From the NCBI GenBank assembly GCA_963721385.1, contig CAVRJB010000008.1, forward strand, positions 1 to 64,000: a stretch of DNA of 64,000 nucleotides, written 5' to 3'. The stretch comes from DAOMFB01 sp963721385. GTDB lineage: Bacteria; Acidobacteriota; Thermoanaerobaculia; UBA5066. Shown here piece by piece: positions 18,912 through 27,782 of the stretch. The position numbers were made by a program, and so were the translations under genes. Positions within the stretch are counted from its first letter, which is position 1, and every line of letters starts with the position of its first letter. The notes beneath the pieces were generated by a model, which saw only the letters and a list, made by a program, of their open reading frames with translations, did not search any database and was not told the origin of the DNA.

Positions 18912-20909
18912 ATGAATTCGTACGATGGCAGCCCCTCCCTCGCCCCGGAGGCCCGCGAGAAAGTCCTGCAGACGTTCCGGCACACGCTCCAGCTGGCGCG
19001 CGACGCGCGGAACGAGGAGGCGCTCCTCGGCTGCGACTTCATCCTGAAGATGGACACCCGTTTCGCGCCAGCGCGCCTGCTGCTCGAGAGCCTGCGAGGC
19101 GTGCCGTCGGGAACGCGGGTCGACCTCGCCCCCTTCGGGCCCTACCTGGGCGAGACGCCCGCGCAAGCCGCGCCTCCGGTGACGGCGCCCGCGCCTGGCC
19201 CCGTCTTCCCACCCCGCCCCGCGCCCGTCGCACCGATGGTCCCGCCGGGCCCGGTTCCGGCGGCGCCCGCGCACTCCGGCTCTCTCGACGACCTTGTCTT
19301 CGATGACTTCGCCGCTGCCGACCCGTTCAGGGCGGCCGCACCGGCGGCCCCCGGTCCGGCGCCGGCCGCCCCCGCTCCGCCCCCGTCGTTTGCCGAGCCC
19401 GAGCCGCACCAGACCGACGAGCCTCCCGAGGCGCAGTCGGGAGGATTCGACTTCGTGCAGGACCCGTTCGGCGCCGTCACCGAGCCCCCGCTGGCGGCGG
19501 CGCCGGCGCCGCCGCCAGAAGAACCGCCGCCTTCGACTTCGCGCGTCGGCCCGGCTCCGACCGCGGCGACCTCCACGGACCCGCGGATAGCCCAGTTCCT
19601 CAAACAGGGGGACGACGCCCTCGCGCGCGGCAACCCGCAGGAGGCCATCGACCTCTGGAGCCGCGTCTTCCTGATCGACCTTTCGAACGACGAGGCGTCG
19701 CGCCGGATCGACGCGGCGCGGGACCAGCTTGCCGATGCCTCCCGGAAGGTCGACCTGCTCCTCTCCGAAGGAGTGCAGCTCTACGAGGCGGGAGACCTCC
19801 CGGGCGCGCGGAGCAAGTTCCTCGACGTCCTCTCCCTCTCGGAGCACGACGCAACGGCGCGCTCCTATTTGAACCAGATCGAAGCGGCGCTCTCCGCCCC
19901 CTCGGCATCGCCGTCGGCCGCGACGGACTCGGATTTCATGCGCCACGAGCTGGAGGCGCCGCACCCCCCGTCCTTCGCCGACGGCACCGAGCCCAGCCTG
20001 GAGTCCGCGCTCTCGTCGCCCGACGGGTCCGGGAGCGAAAGGGTGGCCGTCGCTTCGGAGTCCTCGGCGCCCGAGGCGCGCGGCCCGAGGCGGGGCGGCC
20101 TGGACCTGCGGGTCGTTCTCGCCGTCGGGTTCGCCCTTCTTCTCGTGATTGGCGGCGGGGCCTGGTGGCTCTTTCGCGGGCGGCGCCCGCGCACCGTCCC
20201 CGAGGCGAAGGGGACGGCGGCTTCGGCCGCGGCTCCAGACGCCTCGAAGGCCAAGGCCTCGCCTGACGATCCCTTCGTCAAGGCGCAGCAGATCTTCGAG
20301 CAGGGGAAGGTGGACGCCGCGATCCAGACGCTTCTCGCCATCCCGGACAGCGACCCGCGCCACAACGAGGCGCTCACGAAGATCGACCAGTACCGGAACG
20401 CCGCCGCCCCGGCGCCCGCGGTCCCGGCGCCCGGCCCCGCGAACATCGAGGAGCTCCGTGCGCAGGGCTTCGCCGCGATGAGGGCGAACCGGTACATCGA
20501 CGTCGTGAAGGCGCTGGATCCCGTCGTGAAGGCTCGGCCCGACGACGCCGAGGCCGGGCAGGCCCTCAAGAAGGCCCGCGAGCAGGTGGATGCCCTTCGG
20601 AGCGCCGCGAAGTCGTATGCGGAAGGGGACTACGACGGCGCGATCAAGCTCCTCTGGGAGCTCCGGAAGGTCGACCCGAAGAACCAGGATGTCGAGGAGT
20701 ACCTCCTCAACTCCTACTTCAACAGCGGCATCCAGGCCCTGCAGTCCGGGAACATGGCCCGAGCCTCCGCGGCGTTCCTCGAGGCGACCAGGATTCGGCC
20801 GACGGACGCCGAGGCGCAGCGCCTCCACAAGTTCACGAAGCGCTACGCGAAGGGAACGAACGACCTCCTGTCGCGTGTCTTCGTCCGACACCTGACGATC
20901 CGGCAGTGA
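18912..20909 (+). CDS. Membrane-anchored TPR protein with Pro/Ala-rich linker
   Basis: 665 residues. Residues 1-70 are a helical cap (ARNEEALLGCDFILKMDTRFAPARLLLESLRG). Residues 75-225 form a Pro/Ala-rich, low-complexity linker containing acidic DDLVFDDFAAADPF-like peptides. A TPR-like block spans about 225-330 (IAQFLKQGDDALARGNPQEAIDLWSRVFLID). One transmembrane helix lies near 399-423 (VVLAVGFALLLVIGGGAWWLF), followed by a second TPR array to the end (FAAMRANRYIDVVKALDPVVKARPDDAEA; SGNMARASAAFLEATRIRPTDAEAQRL). TPR arrays mediate protein contacts, here probably on both faces of the inner membrane. Its partner is unknown. The RDD-protein gene follows after 7 nt. Confidence 0.8.
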   Translation: MNSYDGSPSLAPEAREKVLQTFRHTLQLARDARNEEALLGCDFILKMDTRFAPARLLLESLRGVPSGTRVDLAPFGPYLGETPAQAAPPVTAPAPGPVFPPRPAPVAPMVPPGPVPAAPAHSGSLDDLVFDDFAAADPFRAAAPAAPGPAPAAPAPPPSFAEPEPHQTDEPPEAQSGGFDFVQDPFGAVTEPPLAAAPAPPPEEPPPSTSRVGPAPTAATSTDPRIAQFLKQGDDALARGNPQEAIDLWSRVFLIDLSNDEASRRIDAARDQLADASRKVDLLLSEGVQLYEAGDLPGARSKFLDVLSLSEHDATARSYLNQIEAALSAPSASPSAATDSDFMRHELEAPHPPSFADGTEPSLESALSSPDGSGSERVAVASESSAPEARGPRRGGLDLRVVLAVGFALLLVIGGGAWWLFRGRRPRTVPEAKGTAASAAAPDASKAKASPDDPFVKAQQIFEQGKVDAAIQTLLAIPDSDPRHNEALTKIDQYRNAAAPAPAVPAPGPANIEELRAQGFAAMRANRYIDVVKALDPVVKARPDDAEAGQALKKAREQVDALRSAAKSYAEGDYDGAIKLLWELRKVDPKNQDVEEYLLNSYFNSGIQALQSGNMARASAAFLEATRIRPTDAEAQRLHKFTKRYAKGTNDLLSRVFVRHLTIRQ

Positions 20910-20916
20910 CGCTCTG

Positions 20917-21579
20917 ATGACCGAGCCCCCTCGCGACCCCCTCGCCGAGCACCCCCTCGGCGGTGAGCCGCCCCGCCGGGCCGCACGCGGCAAGACGCTC
21001 TCGCTCTTTCCGGACGTCGGCGAGAAGCCGCTCCGCCCGGGACCGGAGCCCGCCCCGGCCGCCGCGCCGGCGGCGGAGCCTGAACGGCTTTCCGAGGCCG
21101 TCGACGCGCGAGCCGCGGTGGACACCGACGCCCCGATCGTGAGTCTGCCGGTCGAGCCCGACGGGCGCGTCGTCTTCGCCCGCCGCTTCGCGGCCGGCCT
21201 CGCAGACCTCTTGATCCTCGCCCTCGGGGCGGCAGTGGAGCTGGCAGCCGGCGCTCTCCTCCTCGAGCTCCGCTTTCCACTTCGCGCTCTCGTACCGCTC
21301 GCCGCGTTCCTCTTCATCGTCGCCCTCGTCCTCCTCGTCCTCGCGCCATTCGTCTGGGGCACGACACCGGGAATGGCCCTTGCCGATCTTCGGATTCGCG
21401 CCGAGGACGGGGGGTCGCCGACGCTCCTCGCCTCGTTCCTTCGCTTCGTCGGCTTCCTCCTGACCGGCCTCCTCGCCGGCGTACCGCTCCTTCTCGCCGC
21501 GTTCGACCGGCGCGGCCGCACGCTCGCCGACCTCCTCTCGTCGACGACCATCGCCGCGGCCGAGCAGGCCGACGCCTGA
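20917..21579 (+). CDS. RDD-family membrane protein
   Basis: 220 residues. A Pro-rich cytoplasmic N-terminus (residues 1-85) precedes the RDD domain: VVFARRFAAGLADLLILALGAAVEL with the Arg...Asp pair that names the family, then a hydrophobic span, FVWGTTPGMALADLRIRAEDG, FLRFVGFLLTGLLAGVPLLL and FDRRGRTLADLLSSTTI, the final Asp-rich motif. RDD proteins are small polytopic proteins, some linked to ion exchange; most are uncharacterised. It lies between the TPR gene and nadE; the nadE ATG shares one base with its stop codon. Confidence 0.85.
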   Translation: MTEPPRDPLAEHPLGGEPPRRAARGKTLSLFPDVGEKPLRPGPEPAPAAAPAAEPERLSEAVDARAAVDTDAPIVSLPVEPDGRVVFARRFAAGLADLLILALGAAVELAAGALLLELRFPLRALVPLAAFLFIVALVLLVLAPFVWGTTPGMALADLRIRAEDGGSPTLLASFLRFVGFLLTGLLAGVPLLLAAFDRRGRTLADLLSSTTIAAAEQADA

Positions 21580-23273
21580 TGCGGCTGGCCCTCGCCCAGA
21601 TCAACACGACGGTCGGCGACTTCGAGGGAAACGCCGCGAAGATCCTCGGGAGTCTCGCCCGCGCCGAGGAGGCTGGAGCGCACCTCCTGGCGGTCCCCGA
21701 GCTCTCCCTCTGCGGCTATCCTCCACGCGACCTGCTCGAGAGGCCCGCGTTCCAGCAGGAAGGCGCCGGGGCGCTCGCCGCCTTGACGCGGCGCGCCGGG
21801 GAGACGGCCCTCCTCGCCGGCACATTCCTTCCGAACCGGAAGAAGACCGGCAAGCCGTTCCACAACGCCGCCGTCCTCCTCCACCGCGGGAAGGTGAAGG
21901 CCGTCGCCCGGAAGCTGCTCCTCCCCACCTACGACGTCTTCGACGAGGGACGGCACTTCGAAGCCGGCGAGTCGTGCGCGCTCGTCCGGTTCGCGGGCGA
22001 AACGCTGGGCCTCTCGATCTGCGAAGACCTCTGGAACGACAAGGACTTCTGGCGCACGCGGCGGCTCTATCGCGAGGACCCCGGCGACGAGCTGGTCCGC
22101 CGGGGCGCGACGCTGATCCTGAACGTCTCGGCCTCCCCCTTCAACGAGGGAAAGCCCGCGCTCCGCCGGCGGATGCTCGCGCGCCTCGCCCGCGACGGCC
22201 GCGTCCCCGTCGCTTACGTCAACCTCGTCGGCGGGAACGACGAGCTGGTCTTCGACGGCGGCTCGATCGTCCTCGACGGCGCGGGTCGCGTCGCGGCCCG
22301 GGCCGCCCTCTTCGAGGAGGACTTCGTCGTCGTCGATCTCGGGCCGGGAACGGGGCGCGCGCGCCGCGTCCGAACCGTCGTGGATCCTCAGCCGCCCGAT
22401 CTTCCCGACGACGCCGACGGGAACCCGCTCGAGTCGCTACGGAGGGCGCTCGTCCTCGGCATCCGCGACTACGCGCGGAAGTGCGGGTTCCAGACCGCGG
22501 TTCTCGGCCTCTCCGGCGGGATCGACTCGGCCCTCGTCGCGGCGCTCGCCGTCGAGGCGCTCGGGGCGGAGAGCGTGACCGGCATTGCCCTCCCGTCCCC
22601 CTTCTCCTCGGAGGGGTCGGTCGCCGACGCGCGGTCGCTCGCTGCGAACCTCCGGATCCGGTTCGAAATCCTCCCGATCGGCCCCCTCTTCGCCGCCGCG
22701 AAGGAGGCGCTCGGCCCGCTTTTTTCCGGACAGCCGGAGGACGTGGCCGAGGAGAACGTCCAGTCACGGCTCCGCGGCCTTCTCCTGATGGCCGTCTCGA
22801 ACAAGTTCGGGCCGCTCGTCCTGACGACCGGGAACAAGAGCGAGCTCGCGGTCGGCTACTGCACGCTCTACGGCGACATGTGCGGGGGCCTCGCGCCGAT
22901 CTCGGATCTGCCGAAGATGCGGGTCTACGCGCTCGCCCGGCACCTCAACGCCCGCGCGGCGCGGCCGCTGATTCCCGAGGAGAGCCTCACGAAGCCGCCG
23001 TCGGCCGAGCTCCGCCCGGGCCAGACCGATCAGGACTCGCTCCCGCCGTACCCTGAGCTCGACGCGATCCTCGAGTCGCTCGTCGAGCGGGGCCTCTCGG
23101 TGCGCGCGACGGCGGCGCGCGTGAAGGCGCCGCTCTCCCTCGTGACCGGGATTGCGAGGCAGCTCGACCGCGCCGAATACAAGCGGGCCCAGGCGGCGCC
23201 CGGTCTGAGGGTCTCGGCCAAGGCGTTCGGAACCGGCCGCCGGATCCCGATCGCCCAGAGGTCGCCCGTTTGA
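21579..23273 (+). CDS. nadE: Glutamine-dependent NAD+ synthetase
   Basis: 564 residues. The N-terminal nitrilase-fold glutaminase has the catalytic triad Glu41 (PELSLCGYPPRDLL), Lys112 (RKLLLPTYDVFDEGRHFEAG) and Cys148 (LSICEDLWND). The C-terminal synthetase has the PPi-loop LGLSGGIDSALVAALAVEALG (Ser near 312), NKSELAVGYCTLYGDMCGGLAPISDLPK and the TDQDSLPPYPELDAIL stretch. It amidates nicotinate adenine dinucleotide to NAD+ with glutamine as nitrogen donor. Length is right for the bacterial two-domain form. Coupled to the RDD gene (1-nt overlap) and to the methyltransferase gene downstream (TTGA overlap). Confidence 0.97.
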   Translation: MRLALAQINTTVGDFEGNAAKILGSLARAEEAGAHLLAVPELSLCGYPPRDLLERPAFQQEGAGALAALTRRAGETALLAGTFLPNRKKTGKPFHNAAVLLHRGKVKAVARKLLLPTYDVFDEGRHFEAGESCALVRFAGETLGLSICEDLWNDKDFWRTRRLYREDPGDELVRRGATLILNVSASPFNEGKPALRRRMLARLARDGRVPVAYVNLVGGNDELVFDGGSIVLDGAGRVAARAALFEEDFVVVDLGPGTGRARRVRTVVDPQPPDLPDDADGNPLESLRRALVLGIRDYARKCGFQTAVLGLSGGIDSALVAALAVEALGAESVTGIALPSPFSSEGSVADARSLAANLRIRFEILPIGPLFAAAKEALGPLFSGQPEDVAEENVQSRLRGLLLMAVSNKFGPLVLTTGNKSELAVGYCTLYGDMCGGLAPISDLPKMRVYALARHLNARAARPLIPEESLTKPPSAELRPGQTDQDSLPPYPELDAILESLVERGLSVRATAARVKAPLSLVTGIARQLDRAEYKRAQAAPGLRVSAKAFGTGRRIPIAQRSPV

Positions 23274-23965
23274 GCGCCCCCGGCCCCGGCCCGCGCTACC
23301 CGTGGAAGCCGATCCCCGGCTCCTCGCACGAGGTCCTTCTCTCGAAGATCGAGGCCTGCGGGACGGGGCTGCGCCTCCTCGACATCGGATTCGGCGCTGG
23401 CGAGCTGGCCCGCCGCGTGAGGGAGCGGTGCGCGTATCTCGCCGGCATCGAGCTCGACGCCGAGGCCGCCGCCGCCTCGGCCCACCTCTTCGACCGCTGC
23501 GTGGCCCGGGACATCCTCGAGTCGCTGGCGACGATGGACGCGCCTCCGTTCGACGTCGTCGTCGCCGGGGACGTCCTCGAGCACCTCCTCGACCCGGGCG
23601 CTGTGCTCGACCGGCTCCGGACCCTCGTGAAGAAGGACGGACGGCTCCTCGTGTCGCTCCCGAACGTGGCCAACGTGACGGTTCGCCTGTCGCTCCTCGC
23701 GGGCCGCTTCGAGTACGCCCCGCGCGGCATCCTCGACGAGACGCACGTCCGGTTCTTCACGCGGAAGACGGGCCGGCGGCTCCTCGCGACGCACGGCTTC
23801 ACGGTCGTCTCGGAAACCGCGACCGCGATGCCTCTCGAGCTCGCGCTGCCGTTCCTCGGCCGCTCTCCGCTCGCCCCCGTCTCGCGAGGCGGCGCGATCG
23901 CGGCCGCGCGGCTCCTTCCGGGGCTCTTCGGCTACCAGTTCGTCTGGGAGGCGGTTCCGGCGTGA
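23270..23965 (+). CDS. Class I SAM-dependent methyltransferase
   Basis: 231 residues, TTG start overlapping the nadE stop. SAM-binding motif I is LRLLDIGFGAGELARRV, followed by AGIELDAEAA, the acidic VVAGDVLEHLLDPGAVL and LLVSLPNVANVTVRLSLLAGRFEYAPRGILDETHVRFFTRKTGRRLL. The segment GILDETHVRFFT is typical of the Methyltransf_23-type enzymes that accompany glycosyltransferases in surface polysaccharide or lipid pathways. A weakly hydrophobic C-terminus (LPLELALPFLGRSPL) could sit on the membrane. Coupled to a GT2 gene by a GTGA overlap, so the two probably act on the same lipid-linked sugar. Substrate unknown. Confidence 0.85.
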   Translation: MSAPGPGPRYPWKPIPGSSHEVLLSKIEACGTGLRLLDIGFGAGELARRVRERCAYLAGIELDAEAAAASAHLFDRCVARDILESLATMDAPPFDVVVAGDVLEHLLDPGAVLDRLRTLVKKDGRLLVSLPNVANVTVRLSLLAGRFEYAPRGILDETHVRFFTRKTGRRLLATHGFTVVSETATAMPLELALPFLGRSPLAPVSRGGAIAAARLLPGLFGYQFVWEAVPA

Positions 23966-24687
23966 GGCCGGACCTCTCGATCGTCATCCCGGCCTTCAAC
24001 GAGGAGACGCGGCTCCCGGCCTCCCTCGAGTCGGTGGCGGCGTTCCTCTCGCAGCGCCGCGCGCCGCTCTCGACCGACGTCATCGTCGTGGACGACGGAT
24101 CGCGGGACCGGACCGCCGCCCGCGCCGAGGAGGCGGGACGCCGCCTCGGCCTTCGGCTGCGCGTGGTCCGCTTTCCCGAGAACCGCGGCAAGGGAGCCGC
24201 CGTCCGCGCCGGCGCGCTGGCGGCGGAAGGCGCGAGCATCCTCGTCTCCGACGCCGACTTCTCGACCCCGATGCCGGAGTGGGAGAAGCTGGCCGCCGCC
24301 GGCGCGCCCGTCGCCATCGGCTCGCGTGCCGTGGACGAGACGCTCGTGAAGGAGCGCCAGAGGTTCTTCCGCGTCTTCGCCGGGAAGCTCTTCAACCGCG
24401 TCGTCAGGATCGTCGCCGTCCCCGGCATTCGCGACACGCAGTGCGGCTTCAAGCTCTTTTCGCGGGAGGCCGCGCAGGCCGTCTTCTCCCGCGCACAGGT
24501 CGACCGCTTCGCCTGGGACGTCGAGGCTCTCCTCCTGGCCCGGAAGCTCGGCTTTCCGATCGCGGAGGTCCCGGTCCTCTGGTTCAACTCCGCCGACTCG
24601 CGCGTCACCCTCTGGGGCGGCGCGCAGGCGTACCTCGACCTCTTCCGGATCCGCCTCGGCGTCGCGCGCGCGCTGAAGAAGCGCTAG
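23962..24687 (+). CDS. Glycosyltransferase family 2, dolichyl/polyprenyl-phosphate sugar synthase type
   Basis: 241 residues from GTG 23962. Motifs: LSIVIPAFNEETRLPASLESV, VIVVDDGSRDRTA, FPENRGKGAAVRAGALAA, LVSDADFSTPMPEWEKL (the DAD metal site), AIGSRAV, RQRFFRVFAGKLFNRVVRI, GIRDTQCGFKLFSREAA and FAWDVEALLLARKLGFPIAEVPVLWFN. This is the eukaryote-like ALG5/DPM1 subfamily that transfers glucose or mannose to polyprenyl phosphate on the cytoplasmic face. Such sugar donors could feed membrane glycosyltransferases such as the DUF2079 protein or the polytopic protein at 48321-50051. The stop codon overlaps the convergent glyA stop. Confidence 0.9.
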   Translation: MRPDLSIVIPAFNEETRLPASLESVAAFLSQRRAPLSTDVIVVDDGSRDRTAARAEEAGRRLGLRLRVVRFPENRGKGAAVRAGALAAEGASILVSDADFSTPMPEWEKLAAAGAPVAIGSRAVDETLVKERQRFFRVFAGKLFNRVVRIVAVPGIRDTQCGFKLFSREAAQAVFSRAQVDRFAWDVEALLLARKLGFPIAEVPVLWFNSADSRVTLWGGAQAYLDLFRIRLGVARALKKR

Positions 24688-25967
24688 TACAGCGGGAACG
24701 CGGCCGTCAGCTCCCGGACCTTCGCGTGGACGCGGGCCTGGATCGCGGTGTCTTCCGGCGCGTCGAGGACTTCGCCGATCCAGCCCGCGATCGTTCTCAT
24801 CTCGGCCGTCCCCATGCCGCGCGTGGTGACGGCGGGCGTTCCGATCCGGAGGCCGGAGGTCACCATCGGAGGGTTCGGGTCGAACGGGATGGTGTTCTTG
24901 TTCACGGTGATTCCGGCCGCGTCGAGTGCCTTCTCGGCGACCTTTCCCGTCAGGTTCTTCTTCCCGACGTCGACGAGGAAGAGGTGGTTGTCGGTTCCGC
25001 CGGAGACGATCCTAAAGCCCCGCGCGGCGACGGCGTCCGCGAAGACGCGGGCGTTCTCCACGACCTGCTTCTGGTAGGCGGCGAATTCGGGCGTCGCCGC
25101 TTCCTTCAGCGCCACGGCCTTCGCCGCGATGATGTGCTCGAGCGGGCCCCCCTGCTGGCCGGGGAAGACGGCCTTGTCGACCTCCTTGGCCCATTCCGGC
25201 GTGCAGAGGATCAGTCCCGCCCGCGGGCCGCGGAGCGTCTTGTGCGTCGTCGTCGTGATGAAGTGGGCATGCCCGACCGGCGAGGGGTGGAGACCCGTCG
25301 CGACGAGCCCCGCGATGTGGGCGATGTCGACCATCAGGAGCGCTCCGACGGCGTCCGCGACCTCGCGGAACTTCGGGAAGTCGAGCGTCCGCGGGTAGGC
25401 CGAGGCTCCCGCAATGATGAGCTTCGGTTTCTCCTGTTCGGCGATCCGGCGGAGCTCGGCGTAGTCGATCCGCTCGTCCTCCTTCGCCACGCCATACGCA
25501 ACGACGCGGTAGAGCTTCCCCGAGACGTTGAGCGGGTGTCCGTGCGTGAGGTGGCCGCCGTGCGAGAGCGACATGCCGAGAAGGGTGTCGCCCGGCTTCA
25601 GGCAGGCCATGTAGACGGCCGCGTTCGCCTGCGAGCCGGCGTGGGGCTGGACATTCGCGTGGACGGCGTCGGGATTCCCCGGCGAGAAGAGGGCCTTCGC
25701 GCGCGCGATGGCGAGCGACTCCCCCTCGTCGACGTTCACGCAGCCGCCGTAATAACGCTTGCCGGGGTACCCCTCGGCGTACTTGTTCGTCAGGACCGAG
25801 CCCATCGCCTCGAGGACGGCGCGCGAGGTGAAGTTTTCCGAGGCGATCAGCTCGATCCCCTCCTGCTGGCGCGTCAGCTCGTTTGCGAGGACGCGCGCGA
25901 TGTCGGGGTCGACCTCGGCGAGCGGGCGGTTCAGGAGGCGGGCGCGGGCGGCGACAGTCGTGCTCAT
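24684..25967 (-). CDS. glyA: Serine hydroxymethyltransferase
   Basis: 427 residues from ATG 25967, which overlaps the rpiB stop codon (ATGA) and has GGAG upstream. Motifs: EGIELIASENFTSRAVLEAMGSVLTNKYAEGYPGKRYYGGC, VNVDEGESLA, NVQPHAGSQAN, and the PLP lysine in FITTTTHKTLRGPRAGLI, preceded by DIAHIAGLVATGLHPSPV. The enzyme interconverts serine and glycine and charges tetrahydrofolate with a one-carbon unit. Full length for the family. It closes the accD-folC-dgt-rpiB-glyA run, which puts folate polyglutamylation and one-carbon supply in one directon. Confidence 0.98.
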   Translation of the reverse strand: MSTTVAARARLLNRPLAEVDPDIARVLANELTRQQEGIELIASENFTSRAVLEAMGSVLTNKYAEGYPGKRYYGGCVNVDEGESLAIARAKALFSPGNPDAVHANVQPHAGSQANAAVYMACLKPGDTLLGMSLSHGGHLTHGHPLNVSGKLYRVVAYGVAKEDERIDYAELRRIAEQEKPKLIIAGASAYPRTLDFPKFREVADAVGALLMVDIAHIAGLVATGLHPSPVGHAHFITTTTHKTLRGPRAGLILCTPEWAKEVDKAVFPGQQGGPLEHIIAAKAVALKEAATPEFAAYQKQVVENARVFADAVAARGFRIVSGGTDNHLFLVDVGKKNLTGKVAEKALDAAGITVNKNTIPFDPNPPMVTSGLRIGTPAVTTRGMGTAEMRTIAGWIGEVLDAPEDTAIQARVHAKVRELTAAFPLY

Positions 25968-26401
25968 GAGAGTTCTCCGTCCAGCATCTTCACGCGGCGC
26001 TCGTGGCGGCCGCCGGCGAAAGGTGTCATGAGGAAGAGGTCGAGCATCGCCTCGGCGAGCGGCGCCGCGGTCTGCCGGGCGCCAAAGGCGATGATGTTCG
26101 CGTCGTTGTGCTCGCGCATCAACCGGGTGGCGAAGAGGTCGTTCGGAACTCCGGCGCGGGCCCCCTTCACGCGGTTTGCGGCCATGGCGATCCCGATCCC
26201 CGTGCCGCAGCAAATGACGCCCCGCTCGGCACGCCCTTCGGCGACGGCCTTCCCGACCGCAAAGCCGAAGTCGGGGTAGTCGACGGAATCGGTCGAGCCC
26301 GCACCGAGGTCGGTCACCTCGTGGCCCAGCGAGGCGAGGTAGTCCTTCAGCTGCTCCTTCAGGGGATAGCCGGCGTGGTCGGCGCCGAGGGCAATCTTCA
26401 C
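25964..26401 (-). CDS. rpiB: Ribose-5-phosphate isomerase B
   Basis: 145 residues, GTG start at 26401. Typical RpiB: IALGADHAGYPLKEQLKDYL, VTDLGAGSTDSVDYPDFG, ERGVICCGTGIGIAMAANRVKGARAG (active-site Cys and the GTGIG anion hole), LMREHNDANIIAFGARQ. It interconverts ribose-5-phosphate and ribulose-5-phosphate. The GTG has no Shine-Dalgarno sequence; instead TAAGAT lies 6 nt upstream (26408-26413), so a leaderless transcript for rpiB-glyA is plausible in addition to read-through from dgt, 22 nt upstream. Confidence 0.97.
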   Translation of the reverse strand: MKIALGADHAGYPLKEQLKDYLASLGHEVTDLGAGSTDSVDYPDFGFAVGKAVAEGRAERGVICCGTGIGIAMAANRVKGARAGVPNDLFATRLMREHNDANIIAFGARQTAAPLAEAMLDLFLMTPFAGGRHERRVKMLDGELS

Positions 26402-26407
26402 GCGGCG

Positions 26408-26413
26408 ATCTTA
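26408..26413 (-). promoter_or_regulatory. Putative -10 element, leaderless start of rpiB
   Basis: Reading the minus strand, TAAGAT is followed by CGCCGC and then the GTG of rpiB. The 6-nt spacing leaves no room for a leader. It lies in the short gap between dgt and rpiB, so rpiB-glyA may be transcribed on their own. Confidence 0.4.
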
Positions 26414-26423
26414 TCCCCGCCGA

Positions 26424-27782
26424 TCACTCGGGGCTTCCGAGGCGGCGCCGCGGATAGGCCGAGACCATCCCGTCGTACTCCGCGAGGGCGTAGCTGTCGG
26501 TCATCCCCGCGAGGTGGTCGGCGATGGAGCGAAGGAAGAGCGGCTTGCGGCGGTAGTTGGCGGCGATCTCGGCGTCGAGCCGCTTGAGCGGGATGTCGCG
26601 GAGGTACGCCACGCCCGCCAGGTCGCGGTAACGCAGCAGGACGTCGTCCGGCAGGAGGCGCGGGTTGCGATACCAGGCGCCGAAGAGCGTCGTGACGACG
26701 AGATGCGCCCTCCCGTCGTGCTTCGAGACGAGGTGGCTGTGGATGACGTTCTGGTAGATGAAATCCTTCAGCTCGCGATAGAAGCGGTCGCCGGTCTTCG
26801 ACGGGGTGACGAGCGAGCCGGGGAGCTTCCGCCGCTGCGCGTAGAAATCTTCGGGGGTCGCGATCTTCTTCGCCGTGAGCCACGTCTCGAGCGAGGCGCG
26901 CGTGGCGGTGATGAGGTCCGTGACGAGAAGGTGGATCATCCCGCGGATCAGCATGGCGTGCCGGACCGTCCGGTCCTCCGTGCTCTCCCAGCGCGGGCCA
27001 AGGGCCTCGAGAACGGCCTTCGCGACCGGCAGCGAGAGGACCTTCCCGAACTCCACCAGCTTCAACCCGTCCTCGAGGTCGTGAGCCTGCTGCGCGAACT
27101 CGTCGGCCCACCCCGTCACCTGCCCCTCGAGGTGGCCGGCGGACGAGAGGTTGAGTCCCTCGCCGTCGAGGTCGGGAAAGGGGAAGTCCCGGCGCCATGT
27201 CGTGTGCTTGAGGATCCCCTCGCGCGTGTCGTTCGTCAGGTTCAGGCCCGGGTGGGCGTACCGCTTTTCGAGAACGTCGACGACGCGGACCGACTGGTAG
27301 TTGTGCTTGAAGGCGCCGGCGAGCGCCGCGACCTTCGGCTCGATCGGAATCGACGGCTCGGTCCCCGAGAGGATCCGGTTCAGGACCTTCTCGCCCGAGT
27401 GGCCGAACGGCGTGTGCCCGAGGTCGTGCCCGAGGCAGCACGCCTCGGTCAGGTCCTCGTTCAGGCCGAGCGCCCGCGCGATCGTCCGGCCGATCTGCGT
27501 CACCTCGAGCGTGTGCGTCAGGCGGGTCCGGTAGTGGTCCCCCTCGAACGGAATGAACACCTGCGTCTTGTGCTTCAGCCGCCGGAAGGCGCGCGAGTGG
27601 ATGATCCGGTCGCGGTCCCTCTGATACTCGGTCCGGTAGTCGTAGCTGCGCCCCTCCCCCTCGACCGGCCACCGACGCGTGGCGCGCGCCGCCCGCGACG
27701 CAAAGACAGCGAGGCTCCGGTCCTCCACCGCCTCGAGGTCCTTCTTGCTGAAGGTGACCACCCGGGGGATTTCGCGGCTCAT
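26424..27782 (-). CDS. dgt: Deoxyguanosinetriphosphate triphosphohydrolase-like HD protein
   Basis: 452 residues from ATG 27782. HD-domain metal ligands: RLTHTLEVTQIGRTIA, ACCLGHDLGHTPFGHSGEKVLN and the later His and Asp around QAHDLEDGLK. The opening RTEYQRDRDRIIHSRAFRRLKHKTQVF is the family signature of Dgt/SAMHD1-like dNTPases. It would hydrolyse dGTP or other dNTPs to the nucleoside and tripolyphosphate, controlling dNTP pools and possibly limiting phage. Longer than the usual 380-400 residues for the short bacterial branch. The ATG overlaps the folC stop by 4 nt, yet TAATAT also sits 7 nt before it. Confidence 0.93.
   Translation of the reverse strand: MSREIPRVVTFSKKDLEAVEDRSLAVFASRAARATRRWPVEGEGRSYDYRTEYQRDRDRIIHSRAFRRLKHKTQVFIPFEGDHYRTRLTHTLEVTQIGRTIARALGLNEDLTEACCLGHDLGHTPFGHSGEKVLNRILSGTEPSIPIEPKVAALAGAFKHNYQSVRVVDVLEKRYAHPGLNLTNDTREGILKHTTWRRDFPFPDLDGEGLNLSSAGHLEGQVTGWADEFAQQAHDLEDGLKLVEFGKVLSLPVAKAVLEALGPRWESTEDRTVRHAMLIRGMIHLLVTDLITATRASLETWLTAKKIATPEDFYAQRRKLPGSLVTPSKTGDRFYRELKDFIYQNVIHSHLVSKHDGRAHLVVTTLFGAWYRNPRLLPDDVLLRYRDLAGVAYLRDIPLKRLDAEIAANYRRKPLFLRSIADHLAGMTDSYALAEYDGMVSAYPRRRLGSPE

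Noticed and set aside
18861..21956. A 1031-codon minus-strand open frame across the TPR, RDD and NadE genes
   Set aside because: Same artefact; its low-complexity Gly/Arg composition mirrors the real Pro/Ala-rich linker.
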